The notes: a model not told the origin generated them from the letters alone. A stretch of 64,000 bases of DNA from an uncultured Clostridium sp. (GCA_930990555.1 CAKNPW010000003.1:30984-94983); one strand, 5' to 3'; shown: positions 43,275 through 53,014, numbered from the stretch's first letter. Made by a program: numbers and translations.

Positions 43275-43594
43275 GTTTTAAACTATATATATTTGTTAAT
43301 GATAATGTTATATGGATTTTATTTTCAGAATTAAAAATAAAGATTTAAAAAGTTTTTGAATTTAATTGTAACCTTCCGTGCCTTAGGGAGATTTTTTATT
43401 TCTCCCTAAGATTTCGACTAATTACGCAACAGCCCTGTTTTGTGCAATGTTATGTATTGCTTTTTTTGTCTTATAATTTGTTATTTTCCTCTCTCCTACT
43501 GCTTTACTTTCTTTCAAATGTTGCAATAAATTTTAGCAACTATTTAAATACATTTCTATCATATGCTAAATGCAATTTACTAAAATCCTCATAT

Positions 43595-43810
43595 TCAATA
43601 TTGATTTTTTATTATATCCAAATCATTTGTATAATTATATTTGGCTTTTAAAGTTTGATTTAACATTATTTTTTCTTTATCATTTATATCTTGTCCTACC
43701 TCCCCTTGTATAGGTTCTTTAAATATAAATAATAACTTGCAACTAGAAGAATTATAGCATTCCTTATTAATAATACCCTCCCTAATAACAAAACTTTCAG
43801 AGTACGTCAC
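43595..43810 (-). pseudogene. Coding remnant
   Basis: A 71-codon frame in which only the stretch CKLLFIFKEPIQGEVG looks protein-like, resembling the N-terminal strand of a uracil-DNA-glycosylase-type fold. There is no ribosome site, no neighbours in operon, and the frame ends abruptly. It is most likely debris from gene turnover at the element junction. Confidence 0.35.
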
Positions 43811-43811
43811 G

Positions 43812-43835
43812 TGAGAATCGATTTTAAGCCATTTT
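43812..43835 (+). repeat. Dispersed short repeat, copy C
   Basis: It reads TGAGAATCGATTTTAAGCC then ATTTT, at the probable right end of the element. Confidence 0.4.
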
Positions 43836-43910
43836 TATTTAAGAGTAATATAATTCCCTTGCTAAAAATAGCATAATTTTACCATATTTATCATATTTAT
43901 GTATTTTTAA

Positions 43911-43939
43911 TTGAAATTATGTAAAAAATATAATATAAT
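43911..43939 (+). promoter_or_regulatory. asnS promoter
   Basis: -35 TTGAAA (43911-43916) and -10 TATAAT (43934-43939) are 17 bases apart. No T-box-like leader is visible between this promoter and the start codon. Confidence 0.75.
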
Positions 43940-43967
43940 AGTATGGTATTTTTAGGAGGAATGAAAA

Positions 43968-45359
43968 ATGGAAAAAGTTATGTTAAAAGATTTATATACA
44001 AAAAAGGAAAGATACAAAGATAAAAATATAATTATTGAAGGATGGGTTCGTACAATAAGAGATTCAAAATCTTTTGGATTTATTGAATTAAATGATGGAA
44101 CTTTTTTTAAAAATGTACAAGTCGTCTATAATAATACTTTATCTAATTTTGATGATATTTGTAAATTAACTTTAAGTTCAACTATAAAGGTTGAAGGTAA
44201 ATTTATATTAACAGAAGGTGCCAAGCAACCTTTTGAAATTCAAGCAGTTAAAGTAGAAATTGAATGTTTATCTAGCAATGATTACCCATTACAAAAGAAG
44301 AGACATTCATTTGAATATTTAAGAACTATTGCGCATTTACGTCCTAGAACCAATACATTTTATGCTGTATTTCGTGTTAGAAGTGCTTTAGCATATGCAA
44401 TTCATAAATTCTTCCAAGAAAAAGGATTTGTATATGTAAATACACCATTAATTACAGCAAGTGATGCTGAAGGTGCAGGTGAAATGTTTAATGTAAATTC
44501 ATTCGACTTAAATAACATACCTAAGGATGATAAAGGAAATGTTGATTTCTCTAAAGATTTTTTTGGAAAACCAGCACATTTAACTGTTAGTGGGCAATTA
44601 AATGTTGAGACATTTGCAGAGGCTTTCTGTAATGTTTATACATTCGGGCCAACTTTCCGTGCTGAAGATTCTAATACAGTTAAACATGCTGCAGAATTTT
44701 GGATGATTGAGCCAGAAATATGCTTTGCAGATTTGCAAGATGATATGAATTTAGCAGAAGAAATGATTAAATATATCTTTAAATATGTTATAGATAATTA
44801 TCAAGAAGAAATGGAATTCTTTAATAATTTTGTAGATAAAGGTCTTTTAGATAGATTAAACAATGTTATAAATTCGGATTTTGCAAGAATAACATATACT
44901 GATGCTGTTGCAGAACTTGAAAAACACAATGATGAATTTGAATACAAAGTTAATTGGGGTGTCGATTTACAAACTGAGCATGAAAGATATTTATGCGAAA
45001 AAGTATTCAAAAAGCCTGTATTTGTAACTGATTACCCAAAAGATATTAAGGCGTTTTATATGAAATTAAATGATGATGGAAGGACTGTTGCAGCAGCAGA
45101 TTTATTAGTACCAGGAATTGGTGAAATTATTGGTGGAAGCCAAAGAGAAGATGATTACAAAAAATTATTGAATAGAATTAAAGAATTAAATATGCCTATG
45201 GAAAACTATAATTGGTATTTAGATTTAAGAAAATATGGTAGCTGTAAACATGCTGGATTTGGACTTGGTTTCGAAAGAGCTATTATGTATTTAACAGGTA
45301 TGCAAAATATACGAGATGTCATTCCTTTCCCAAGAACACCAAGAAATTGTGATTTTTAA
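43968..45359 (+). CDS. asnS: Asparaginyl-tRNA synthetase
   Basis: It charges tRNA-Asn. The 463-residue class II enzyme has an N-terminal OB-fold anticodon-binding domain (about 15-105, with [23 protein letters not shown] split over two strands). The catalytic domain carries motif 2 ([11 protein letters not shown]) and motif 3 near the end ([13 protein letters not shown]). The C-terminus [10 protein letters not shown] is typical of AsnRS. The AGGAGG spacing favours 43968 over the ATG at 43961. It is monocistronic, between its promoter and the terminator at 45407-45439. Confidence 0.97.
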   Translation: MEKVMLKDLYTKKERYKDKNIIIEGWVRTIRDSKSFGFIELNDGTFFKNVQVVYNNTLSNFDDICKLTLSSTIKVEGKFILTEGAKQPFEIQAVKVEIECLSSNDYPLQKKRHSFEYLRTIAHLRPRTNTFYAVFRVRSALAYAIHKFFQEKGFVYVNTPLITASDAEGAGEMFNVNSFDLNNIPKDDKGNVDFSKDFFGKPAHLTVSGQLNVETFAEAFCNVYTFGPTFRAEDSNTVKHAAEFWMIEPEICFADLQDDMNLAEEMIKYIFKYVIDNYQEEMEFFNNFVDKGLLDRLNNVINSDFARITYTDAVAELEKHNDEFEYKVNWGVDLQTEHERYLCEKVFKKPVFVTDYPKDIKAFYMKLNDDGRTVAAADLLVPGIGEIIGGSQREDDYKKLLNRIKELNMPMENYNWYLDLRKYGSCKHAGFGLGFERAIMYLTGMQNIRDVIPFPRTPRNCDF

Positions 45360-45406
45360 TTTTTTTGCATGCTTGCCTATATAATTGATATAAAAGCACA
45401 TAAAAC

Positions 45407-45439
45407 AATCCCCTATCTTTTTATATAAGATAGGGGATT
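45407..45439. terminator. Convergent terminator between asnS and the rho-side genes
   Basis: AATCCCCTATCTT (45407-45419) pairs perfectly with AAGATAGGGGATT (45427-45439). T-rich sequence follows on both strands. Confidence 0.85.
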
Positions 45440-45448
45440 TAATAATAA

Positions 45449-45589
45449 TTATGTGGTAGGAACTAGAATGCTCCAGCTCCCCGCTTTATCATTACTTGAA
45501 TCATCTGCAAATACAAAATTAGGTAAAAATAATATTATTAAGAATAGAAAGAGAATAAAGCTTATACAAATCTTTTTAGTATGCTTCAT
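45449..45589 (-). CDS. Possible small secreted peptide downstream of rho
   Basis: A 46-residue frame with a basic N-terminus, a strong hydrophobic signal sequence (about 8-27) and a predicted cleavage after VFA. This would release an 18-residue peptide (DDSSNDKAGSWSILVPTT). AGGGGGA lies ahead of the ATG, 24 bases after the rho stop. It could be a signalling or pheromone-like peptide, or the remnant of a longer secreted protein. Confidence 0.6.
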   Translation of the reverse strand: MKHTKKICISFILFLFLIILFLPNFVFADDSSNDKAGSWSILVPTT

Positions 45590-45613
45590 AGAACATCCCC
45601 CTATCTCCCTACT

Positions 45614-46933
45614 TTATTTGAATCTTCTTAAATAAACATCTATTTTATCTAAAAATTCTGCATTATTCTTTGTTTGTATCATTTGCGAGATAATATTTTC
45701 TGTAACATCAGCTACTGGTAAATTATTTAATGCCTTACGCAATGCATAAACAGTCTCTATTTCCTTTGGTGTAAGTAATAAATCTTCTCTTCTTGTGCCA
45801 GACTTATTAATATCAATTGCAGGGAAAATACGTTTCTCTGAAAGCTTTCTATCTAAATGTACTTCCATATTACCAGTACCCTTAAATTCTTCAAATATTA
45901 CATCATCCATTCTACTTCCTGTTTCTATTAAAGCTGTTGCAAGAATTGTTAAGCTTCCACCATTTTCTATATTTCTTGCAGCTCCAAAGAATTTTTTAGG
46001 TTTATGTAATGCATTAGGGTCTAGTCCTCCAGACAAAGTTCTTCCAGAAGAAGGTATAACTAAGTTATATGCTCTAGCAAGTCTTGTAATGCTATCTAAT
46101 AAAATAACAACATCTTTGCCTTGTTCAACTAGTCTTTTTGATCTTTCAATAACCATTTCAGCTACTTTAACGTGATGTTCTGGCAATTCATCGAATGTGG
46201 AGTATATTACGTCACCATTTATAGAGCGCTTCATATCTGTAACTTCTTCTGGTCTTTCGTCTATTAACAAGACAATTAGTTCTATTTCTGGGTTATTTTT
46301 GGTAATAGAATTAGCAAATTTCTTTATTAATGTTGTTTTACCGACTTTAGGGGGAGCAACAATCATTCCCCTTTGTCCTTTTCCAATAGGACTAATTAAA
46401 TCTATTATCCTCATTGCGTATTCTTTAGAATCTGTTTCTAATTTTATTCTTTCATTTGGATAAATTGGTGTTAAATCATCAAATTTCTTTCTTCTATATG
46501 CTTTTTCTGGAGCTTCTCCATTTACTTCGCCAACAAATATTAAAGATGGAAATCTTTCTCCTTCTTTTGCCATTCTCGAAATTCCTTTGATATGATCACC
46601 AGTATCTAGTTTAAATCTTCTTATTTGTACTGGAGATATGTATACATCATCTGGAGTAGAAAGATAGTTTTCTCCCCTTAAAAAACCATATCCATCAGGC
46701 AATACTTCTAATATTCCTTCTGCAATTTTGTCATCACTATTAGTAATTTTATATGAGGTATTACTTTCTGTTACAATATTTTCATTATTTTCTTTCTTGT
46801 TTTCGCTATTATCAGTAGCATTTTCTTTTAATAAGTCAATTAATTCACTTTTTTTATATTTTGAATATCCTTTAATATTTTTATTTTTTGCAAGCTCTCT
46901 TAATTCACTTAGACTACAATCTTCTAAGTTCAT
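45614..46933 (-). CDS. rho: Transcription termination factor Rho
   Basis: A hexameric RNA helicase. The 439-residue protein starts with a Rho N-terminal helical domain ([20 protein letters not shown]). A short acidic/Asn-rich linker and an RNA-binding cold-shock domain follow ([16 protein letters not shown] near 65-80). The ATPase domain has Walker A PPKVGKTT near 187, [10 protein letters not shown], and the Q-loop region SGGLDPNAL. Length is normal for Firmicutes Rho. AGGAGG precedes the ATG. The small secreted-peptide frame follows in the same direction. Confidence 0.97.
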   Translation of the reverse strand: MNLEDCSLSELRELAKNKNIKGYSKYKKSELIDLLKENATDNSENKKENNENIVTESNTSYKITNSDDKIAEGILEVLPDGYGFLRGENYLSTPDDVYISPVQIRRFKLDTGDHIKGISRMAKEGERFPSLIFVGEVNGEAPEKAYRRKKFDDLTPIYPNERIKLETDSKEYAMRIIDLISPIGKGQRGMIVAPPKVGKTTLIKKFANSITKNNPEIELIVLLIDERPEEVTDMKRSINGDVIYSTFDELPEHHVKVAEMVIERSKRLVEQGKDVVILLDSITRLARAYNLVIPSSGRTLSGGLDPNALHKPKKFFGAARNIENGGSLTILATALIETGSRMDDVIFEEFKGTGNMEVHLDRKLSEKRIFPAIDINKSGTRREDLLLTPKEIETVYALRKALNNLPVADVTENIISQMIQTKNNAEFLDKIDVYLRRFK

Positions 46934-47132
46934 AAAATCCCTCCTATATTTAATTAAGATAATTACATGAGAAATAATATTATAGATTAAAAGTTTGATA
47001 AAAAGAAATAGAAAAATAAATGGATAAAAGAAATATATATCTGTTATTAAAAGAGAATAAGAAAATAAAAATATTTAACAACAGATATACTTGTATAAAA
47101 TCTTTAGAATCCTATTATTAATATTTTAAATT

Positions 47133-47417
47133 TTATTTATTAGCATCAACATAAACTCTTTCATTTGGTAAATACATATCTAATTTATCTCTAGCAATTT
47201 GTTCAATGTATTCATCTGAATTAATGTTTGCTTCCATATCTGCTAATTCATTTTTATATTCTTGTTGATCTTGAATTTGTGAAGAAACATAATCTTGTTC
47301 TGTTTTATACGAATTTAATGTTGTTTGTTGCTTAATAAGAACATAAATAAAATAAGATAATACAATTAAAATTATAATAACTTTTAATATTTTTTTATTT
47401 CTAAAAAATCTTTTCAT
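47133..47417 (-). CDS. FtsB/DivIC-type septum formation initiator
   Basis: A 94-residue bitopic division protein: basic N-terminus, membrane helix (about 11-28), coiled coil (about 30-65) and the conserved end YIEQIARDKLDMYLPNERV. It forms the FtsL/FtsB-like complex at the septum. Placement after yabP and yabQ reproduces the Firmicutes yabP-yabQ-divIC cluster. Confidence 0.9.
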   Translation of the reverse strand: MKRFFRNKKILKVIIILIVLSYFIYVLIKQQTTLNSYKTEQDYVSSQIQDQQEYKNELADMEANINSDEYIEQIARDKLDMYLPNERVYVDANK

Positions 47418-47452
47418 AAGTATATTTCTCTCCTATAATCAATTCTATTTAA

Positions 47453-47872
47453 TTATACATTATAATTATTCTTTTGTATAGTTTTTTTTGATTTATTTTT
47501 ACATTTTTTTAGACAATTAGTTATAAAATCACAAATTTTCTTAAATAATGATAAAAAAAAGTCTATTATTATTTGTATGGGTGTAAGAATCTGCAATAAA
47601 ATTTTATTTACTATATTACTAAATAAAATCATATATATAGTAATACCTATTAAAATTCCAATAAAAAGATATGTCCTAAGTTCTCCATCATTAAATTTAA
47701 ATATAGCTGAGATTATTAAAGCCCCAGATATTAACCAAAATAAAATATCTTCTAAATATGTAATTATATTATTTGTTTTAAACTTTTTTCTTAATACCCT
47801 AAAGATATCAAATATAAATGCAACAATCAATCCTAAAATAATAAATATAAAGAAATTATATAATTGTAACAT
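47453..47872 (-). CDS. yabQ: Spore cortex protein YabQ
   Basis: A 139-residue polytopic protein with about three to four membrane helices, starting LQLYNFFIFIILGLI and containing IFDIFRVLRKKFK, the family's most conserved region. A basic C-terminus (KNKSKKTIQK) follows. YabQ is needed for cortex formation during sporulation. It is directly downstream of yabP, as in Bacillus and Clostridium. Confidence 0.88.
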   Translation of the reverse strand: MLQLYNFFIFIILGLIVAFIFDIFRVLRKKFKTNNIITYLEDILFWLISGALIISAIFKFNDGELRTYLFIGILIGITIYMILFSNIVNKILLQILTPIQIIIDFFLSLFKKICDFITNCLKKCKNKSKKTIQKNNYNV

Positions 47873-47886
47873 ATAAATCTCCTACT

Positions 47887-48180
47887 TTATTTAAAAATTT
47901 TACTAAAAATGCCTTCACTTTTTCTTTCTGGGCTATCTTGACTATAACTAATGCTTGCTATATTTCCTTCTATCTTTACTTCGCTCTCATCTATATTCAA
48001 TTTATTTATTTTTAATTCGGAACCTTTTATTGTAAGCATTCCCAAATCTGTTGAAAGAATAACAACTTGGTCATCAAAGCTTAAAATATCATTAATACCT
48101 GTTACATTTAATTTTTCTCTATTTTCTAAAACAACATTTTGCATAATGCTAATATTGTTTTGCTTTCTTTCATCTATCAT
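47887..48180 (-). CDS. yabP: Sporulation protein YabP
   Basis: A 97-residue beta-rich protein with NVVLENREKLNVTGI and ILSFDDQVVILSTDLGMLTIKG split across strands, the YabP/YqfC pattern. It acts in spore coat/cortex assembly and marks the host as a spore former. It is first in the yabP-yabQ-divIC operon. Confidence 0.9.
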   Translation of the reverse strand: MIDERKQNNISIMQNVVLENREKLNVTGINDILSFDDQVVILSTDLGMLTIKGSELKINKLNIDESEVKIEGNIASISYSQDSPERKSEGIFSKIFK

Positions 48181-48242
48181 AACTCGTACCTCCTTAAATA
48201 TATATATTCATTTAATATGTATAATATTACTAATACCACAAA

Positions 48243-48285
48243 AAAATAAATGTAAACACATTCTTTTTGTGTCTACATTTATTTT
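48243..48285. terminator. Terminator after the DnaB-like gene
   Basis: AAAATAAATGTA (48243-48254) pairs with TACATTTATTTT (48274-48285), with an inner ACAC/GTGT extension. It follows the 48310-50118 stop by 25 bases on the minus strand. Confidence 0.8.
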
Positions 48286-48309
48286 ATCACTTCATAAAAA
48301 CTATTTCTC

Positions 48310-50118
48310 TTATTTATCTTGATCTTGTTGCTTTAATTTTAAATAACCAAGTTCTTCCCATCTATTATATGCTAAATTTAATCTAAATAGTAATTTAGGT
48401 TTAGCGCCTGCTCTGTTCTTATCTACAACACAAGCATAATATCTTACATCTGGATCATCATATTTTATTAAGTCATAACTTTTTTCATCCATTTCTTCTA
48501 TTGAATATTCATAATCTTTATAATTTTCATGGTTTATTTGTTTTACTAAACACAATGTATCTAATACTTCTTTTACTGTTCTACTAGCTTGTAAATCATT
48601 TATTGTTAAGTTGATTGGCCATGTTGCTGTTTCTGTTAATTGTAATGTAGAAAAGATAAACATATTAAAATTTTGTGCTAAATTTGAAAGAATTGTTGCT
48701 GTCTTTTTTACTTCTTCCCCATTTCCTATATGTTCTGTATCTGTTTTTAGTGTATCATAAAATATATATTCAATATGTTTCATGTAATAATAATTCATTA
48801 TTACTTTTTGTAATTCGTCATTTGTATGATCTGTGATATTAATAAAATATATTGAATTATTAATTTCTTTATCTATCCAATCCGTAACAGCAATGGTATC
48901 TCTAAATTCTTTAGAAGTTTTTGCTAATCTTTTAACAAATTCTGCTCTTGTTTCTCCTTCTTCTTGTAATATAAAACCATTTTCATCAGTTTTAATATCC
49001 GAACCTTCGTCAGCTCTAAACTTAAATTCTAGTAATTCACCTTCAGTTTTATGAAGTTTTTTACCATGAATTTTTTGGATTTCTGGATCATTTATAATTG
49101 TTGTCATTAAGCATAGTTTCATTTTTTCCTCTGACATCTCGTTAGAAATTACTAAAGCTCTTTTTTTATGTACTAACGATAAATTTGCAACAAGATTAAT
49201 AGTAAATCTACTTTTACCAGAGTTTGAAGGCATAGCTATTGCCATAGTTTCGCCTTTTCTTAATCCTTTGAATTCTCTTGATAAACGTTCAAATGGTAAT
49301 GGAATTCCTGTAGTTAAGTTGTTTTCCCCAGTTTCCAAGAATTCTGTAAGACCTCGATTTAATACAGATCTTTTAAATTTTTCAGTAGCTGTAACCTGTT
49401 CAACAGCACTTTCTACTTCTTCAACTGACATTTTATCATATAGCTCGTAATTTCTAATCTCAACGACTTTTTCTTGAACACTTTTAATTGGTATCTTTAG
49501 ATACCATCTTCTTAAAATAAATAATTTCTTTAAATCTATATATACTTTTTCCATAGTAACAGTTCTTTGTAATTTTATACGAGTTACTAATTGTTTCTTT
49601 AATTCATAAACTTCTCTAGTAGTTTTAGCAAAATTAAATTTTCTTTTTACAGCTTCTGGTGCATATTTTTCACCTTCTGTAAAAATAACACTTTTATATA
49701 AATTCAACATTCTTTCATCTTGAAAACAAACTTCATCATATAAAAAATTATAACTTACTATATATCTTGGGTCATAAAGTAACAAGCCAATATAGTCTTC
49801 TTCTAAGTCTAAATCTTGTAAGTCTTTTGGAAATCTTTCTACTTCATCCTCTTTTATTTGCTCTGCCTCAAACTCTTTCTTTTCAGCTTCTAAAGCATCT
49901 TGTTCATCTTTTTCTTTTTTAGTTTGCCTTTTTTTTAATTCCTTCTTTTTGTTCTGTATAGCTGCATTTAATTCTTTTATACCATCTAGAGCTTTTTTTA
50001 AATCATTTTTACCAATTGCGTCTTTAATTTCTTGAATTTTTCCAGCATTATCTTTTGTTACAGGTATGTGATTTAATAAATCATACAATTGTGTTACATT
50101 GCTATCAGTTGTTCCCAT
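48310..50118 (-). CDS. Atypical DnaB-like RecA-fold helicase/ATPase
   Basis: The 602-residue protein has a charged coiled-coil N-terminus (about 45-90, KKRQTKKEKDEQ). A helical middle follows, then a DnaB/RecA-type ATPase domain from about 270: GLRKGETMAIAMPSNSGKS (Walker A), ALVISNEMSEEKM (motif like DnaB SLEM) and YIFYDTLK (Walker B-like). It is not the usual DnaB: the N-terminal domain differs and the P-loop is variant. It sits among chromosomal sporulation genes. It might be a lineage-specific helicase or phage-derived paralogue. Confidence 0.7.
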   Translation of the reverse strand: MGTTDSNVTQLYDLLNHIPVTKDNAGKIQEIKDAIGKNDLKKALDGIKELNAAIQNKKKELKKRQTKKEKDEQDALEAEKKEFEAEQIKEDEVERFPKDLQDLDLEEDYIGLLLYDPRYIVSYNFLYDEVCFQDERMLNLYKSVIFTEGEKYAPEAVKRKFNFAKTTREVYELKKQLVTRIKLQRTVTMEKVYIDLKKLFILRRWYLKIPIKSVQEKVVEIRNYELYDKMSVEEVESAVEQVTATEKFKRSVLNRGLTEFLETGENNLTTGIPLPFERLSREFKGLRKGETMAIAMPSNSGKSRFTINLVANLSLVHKKRALVISNEMSEEKMKLCLMTTIINDPEIQKIHGKKLHKTEGELLEFKFRADEGSDIKTDENGFILQEEGETRAEFVKRLAKTSKEFRDTIAVTDWIDKEINNSIYFINITDHTNDELQKVIMNYYYMKHIEYIFYDTLKTDTEHIGNGEEVKKTATILSNLAQNFNMFIFSTLQLTETATWPINLTINDLQASRTVKEVLDTLCLVKQINHENYKDYEYSIEEMDEKSYDLIKYDDPDVRYYACVVDKNRAGAKPKLLFRLNLAYNRWEELGYLKLKQQDQDK

Positions 50119-50201
50119 TTCTTTACTCCCTTTTCTTTAAAATTTATTTTATTATACCAATAAAGAAAAATTTTTTAAAGGTTTTTTCATAAAATTCTAA
50201 T

Positions 50202-50233
50202 CGGGATTTGGGGACGTTCCTTGTTTTCCCTAT
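50202..50233 (+). repeat. REP-like dispersed repeat
   Basis: It contains GGGATTTGGGGACGTTCC and TTTTCCCTAT. Related copies are at 61442-61472 (plus) and 62809-62829 (minus). Confidence 0.55.
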
Positions 50234-50343
50234 AAGATGTATATTCCGCTACTACATATACTACTTCTATTCCTTCTAACTTTGCATTATATTCAATTTT
50301 CTTATGCAATAAAAAAAGAAGAAGTCAAGATTAAACTTCTTCT

Positions 50344-50883
50344 CTACATATCAACTTTAATATTTTCTCCTTCAATTTTTCTATCTTCTAATTCAAATAA
50401 TTCTCCTTCTTTAAAATGAAATATTTTTCCAATAATATTAGAAGGAAAAACATTTAGCTTTGTATTGTATTTAGTTGTATCATTATTATAAATTCTTCTT
50501 GCTGCTTGTAATTCGCTTTCAACTTTTATAAGGCTTTTCTGTAATTTTAAAAATTGTTCACTAGCTTTTAGCTCTGGGTAATTTTCAACTACTAATATCA
50601 AATTGTTATATTGCTCATTTAATTTATTTAATGCATCTTTGTTCTTGTCTTGATTATATGCAGTTCTATATTCAGTAATTTTTGTTAAAACATCTTGTTC
50701 ATAATTAGCATAACCTTTTGTTACTTCTACTAAATTTGGTATTAAATCAAATCTTTTCTTTAAATAAACATCTATAACACTATACGAATTATTCATTTGT
50801 TTTTTTAGTGTTACAAATTTATTATATGTGATAATAACATATAATACCATAATAACTAATATTACTATTAATGCTATTGTCAT
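50344..50883 (-). CDS. lemA: LemA family protein
   Basis: A 179-residue LemA-like membrane protein with an N-terminal helix (about 2-22). The conserved run after it is MNNSYSVIDVYLKKRFDLIPNLVE, split over a helix pair, followed by ENYPELKASEQFLKL and ARRIYNND. Family function is poorly defined. The divergent neighbour at 51008 is a DUF3137 protein, a frequent LemA partner, so the pair probably works together at the envelope. Confidence 0.92.
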   Translation of the reverse strand: MTIALIVILVIMVLYVIITYNKFVTLKKQMNNSYSVIDVYLKKRFDLIPNLVEVTKGYANYEQDVLTKITEYRTAYNQDKNKDALNKLNEQYNNLILVVENYPELKASEQFLKLQKSLIKVESELQAARRIYNNDTTKYNTKLNVFPSNIIGKIFHFKEGELFELEDRKIEGENIKVDM

Positions 50884-50954
50884 TGTATTCCTCCCTTATT
50901 CCTTTGTTGATAATTACATTTAGTATAAAACTTTTTATAAAAATTGTCAAAAAA

Positions 50955-50984
50955 TTTACATAGCATATTAAGTTATGATAAAAT
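50955..50984 (+). promoter_or_regulatory. Probable promoter of the DUF3137 gene
   Basis: -35 TTTACA (50955-50960) and -10 TAAAAT (50979-50984) have an 18-base spacer, 24 bases before the ATG. Confidence 0.55.
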
Positions 50985-51007
50985 ATCTCTAATAGGAGGA
51001 ATTACAA

Positions 51008-52015
51008 ATGATATTTTTAGAAATTCTAGTAGTAGTAATGGTGGGATTTTTAGTATATAAATTTATTTTAATGCCAAATTTTTCTACTAAAATGGTAGAT
51101 ATAACTCAGACACCTAAAGAATTTGAAGAACTATATAACAAATTTAATGAACTTGATTTTTTAGAAATAACTATAAGTAAAAAAAAGCTAATGTTTCTTA
51201 GTATAATGGGTATAATCTGTTTTATGGCTTTTTTGTTTGTTTTTATTTTTACATATTTAAATTCTTTTAATATGGCTTTTAATATAATTCCATTAATCAT
51301 ATTAGCTATAACAGTAATATTATTTTTATTTGAATTTAAAAAATTTAAATTTAAATATTTAGATGTTATAAAAAGATTTATACAATTAATAGAGCCTAAC
51401 TTAACTTATAATAATACTTCATATGTAGATGAAGAAAAATACTATCAAACAGCTTGTTTTGATAATTTACAGCTTAGTAGTCTAACAACAAAAGATACTA
51501 TAAGCGGTATCACTAAAGACAATTATAAATTTTATGCTTCTAATATTTCAGCAACTTCTACAGATGAAAATGTATTTAATGGAATTTTTTCTACAGTTAT
51601 TTTAGATAAGACAATTCCTTCATACACTAAAATAAATACCGAAAATTTGGAGTATAATACCACATATGCATTAGGAACAACTAATTCATTATTAAAATAT
51701 GTAGAAATGGATAATGCTGATTTTAATAAAGTTTTACATGTATATTCAAATGACAGAATAAACGCAACAGAAATATTAACATCAGATATTCTAGATTATT
51801 TAACAGAATTTTATAATAAATATCATGTTAATTTTCAGCTTGTATTTACAGGAAATTATGTATATTCAAGATTTTATATTAATCAATTATTTACCCCATC
51901 TTTTATAGGTAATTTGTTTAATAAAAATAATTTTGCATTATGCTATATTATAATAACATTCATTTTAGATGTAATAGATAAACTTTCAAATAATATGTCA
52001 AACTTTGAAGAATAA
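51008..52015 (+). CDS. DUF3137 membrane protein, LemA partner
   Basis: The 335-residue product has membrane helices near 2-20 and two at about 62-108, then a cytoplasmic or external domain with YYQTACFDNLQL and NVFNGIFSTVILD segments. These patterns and the divergent lemA neighbour fit DUF3137. AGGAGG precedes the ATG. The xer gene follows by 15 bases, so the two may be co-transcribed. Confidence 0.8.
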   Translation: MIFLEILVVVMVGFLVYKFILMPNFSTKMVDITQTPKEFEELYNKFNELDFLEITISKKKLMFLSIMGIICFMAFLFVFIFTYLNSFNMAFNIIPLIILAITVILFLFEFKKFKFKYLDVIKRFIQLIEPNLTYNNTSYVDEEKYYQTACFDNLQLSSLTTKDTISGITKDNYKFYASNISATSTDENVFNGIFSTVILDKTIPSYTKINTENLEYNTTYALGTTNSLLKYVEMDNADFNKVLHVYSNDRINATEILTSDILDYLTEFYNKYHVNFQLVFTGNYVYSRFYINQLFTPSFIGNLFNKNNFALCYIIITFILDVIDKLSNNMSNFEE

Positions 52016-52030
52016 CATAAGGAGGAACAA

Positions 52031-53014
52031 ATGATTTCACGTGATATGAACCCAGAATATTTAAATTCTTTTTTAGACTATTCTGTAACAATTTTAAATA
52101 AATCACCAAACACAATAAAAGAATATAATTATGACTTGGCAATGTTCTTAAAATTTATTATGGTTCATTTTCATCTTACAAATGCTAAAGATTTTAAAGA
52201 TATTAATATAAGCAAATTATCTCTTGATGTAATAAAAAAGATAGAATTAAATGATATTCATGCTTTTCTTGCATATTTAACAACTACATATCATAGTAAA
52301 GCCGCTACTCGTGCAAGAAAAGTTAGTAGCATTAGAGTATTTTTTAATTATTTATCACAAAAAGCTAATTTGATAGAAAAAAATCCTGCTCAAAATTTAG
52401 AAACACCAAAAATAGAAAAACGTATGCCTAAATATTTAACTCTTGATGATAGCAAAAAATTATTAACAGTTACAAGTGATGAAGAACGTAACAAAGAAAG
52501 AGATTATGCAATTATAACTTTATTTTTAAACTGTGGGCTTCGTTTGTCCGAATTAGTTGGTATAAATATAAATGATATTTCATTTGATGATGCTAAAATG
52601 ACTGTAATAGGTAAAGGTAATAAAGAAAGAACAATTTATTTAAATAAAGCTTGTTTAAAAGCTATTAATGACTATTTAGAAGTTAGACCTAAAATTGGTA
52701 TAAAGCCTGATTCAATTAAAGCCCTCTTTCTAAGTGAGAGAAAAGAACGAATTAGTAAAAGAACAGTTCAATATGTGGTTGATAAAGAATTAAGACGTGC
52801 AGGTTTAGACACTAAAAAATATTCTACCCATAAATTAAGACACACTGCAGCAACACTTATGTATCAGTATGGAAATGTTGATATAAGGGCTCTACAAGAG
52901 CTTTTAGGACACGAAAGTATTTCTACAACAGAAATTTATACCCATGTTGCTAATGAACAAGTTAGAAATGCAGTTGATGTAAATCCACTTTCAAATTATT
53001 CAGCAGATAAATAG
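52031..53014 (+). CDS. xerD: XerC/XerD-type tyrosine recombinase
   Basis: A site-specific recombinase. The 327-residue protein has an N-terminal SAM-like DNA-binding domain (about 5-115) and a C-terminal catalytic domain. Visible catalytic residues are Arg in CGLRLSEL (near 178), Lys in GKGNKER, HxxR in THKLRHTAA (near 274), His in LLGHESI and Tyr in TTEIYTHV (near 305). Length fits XerC/XerD/XerS. It is housekeeping by context (next to lemA/DUF3137 and dpaB) and not obviously the integrase of the element 8 kb away, though that cannot be excluded. Confidence 0.88.
   Translation: MISRDMNPEYLNSFLDYSVTILNKSPNTIKEYNYDLAMFLKFIMVHFHLTNAKDFKDINISKLSLDVIKKIELNDIHAFLAYLTTTYHSKAATRARKVSSIRVFFNYLSQKANLIEKNPAQNLETPKIEKRMPKYLTLDDSKKLLTVTSDEERNKERDYAIITLFLNCGLRLSELVGININDISFDDAKMTVIGKGNKERTIYLNKACLKAINDYLEVRPKIGIKPDSIKALFLSERKERISKRTVQYVVDKELRRAGLDTKKYSTHKLRHTAATLMYQYGNVDIRALQELLGHESISTTEIYTHVANEQVRNAVDVNPLSNYSADK

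Larger units (their letters stand above)
43202..43967. other. Right-end region of the element, mostly noncoding
   Basis: It contains a T-run hairpin (43241-43274), a G+C-richer perfect hairpin CTTAGGGAGA/TCTCCCTAAG (43382-43391/43401-43410), a broken coding remnant (43595-43810), copy C of the dispersed repeat (43812-43835) and the asnS promoter (43911-43939). The element-chromosome junction should lie here, but the left end is outside the window, so no attachment repeat can be defined. No integrase is present. Confidence 0.5.

Noticed and set aside
43811..43967. T-box riboswitch ahead of asnS
   Set aside because: Only about 30 bases separate the -10 from the start codon; no specifier stem, T-box sequence or antiterminator is visible.
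45453..45635. 60-codon plus-strand frame over the rho 3' end
   Set aside because: It overlaps the asnS-rho terminator region and rho itself. The minus-strand frame with signal peptide and ribosome site is better supported.
52031..53014. Integrase of the conjugative element
   Set aside because: It is next to chromosomal genes 8 kb from the element edge, on the opposite strand, and resembles housekeeping XerC/D. Not excluded, but not supported.
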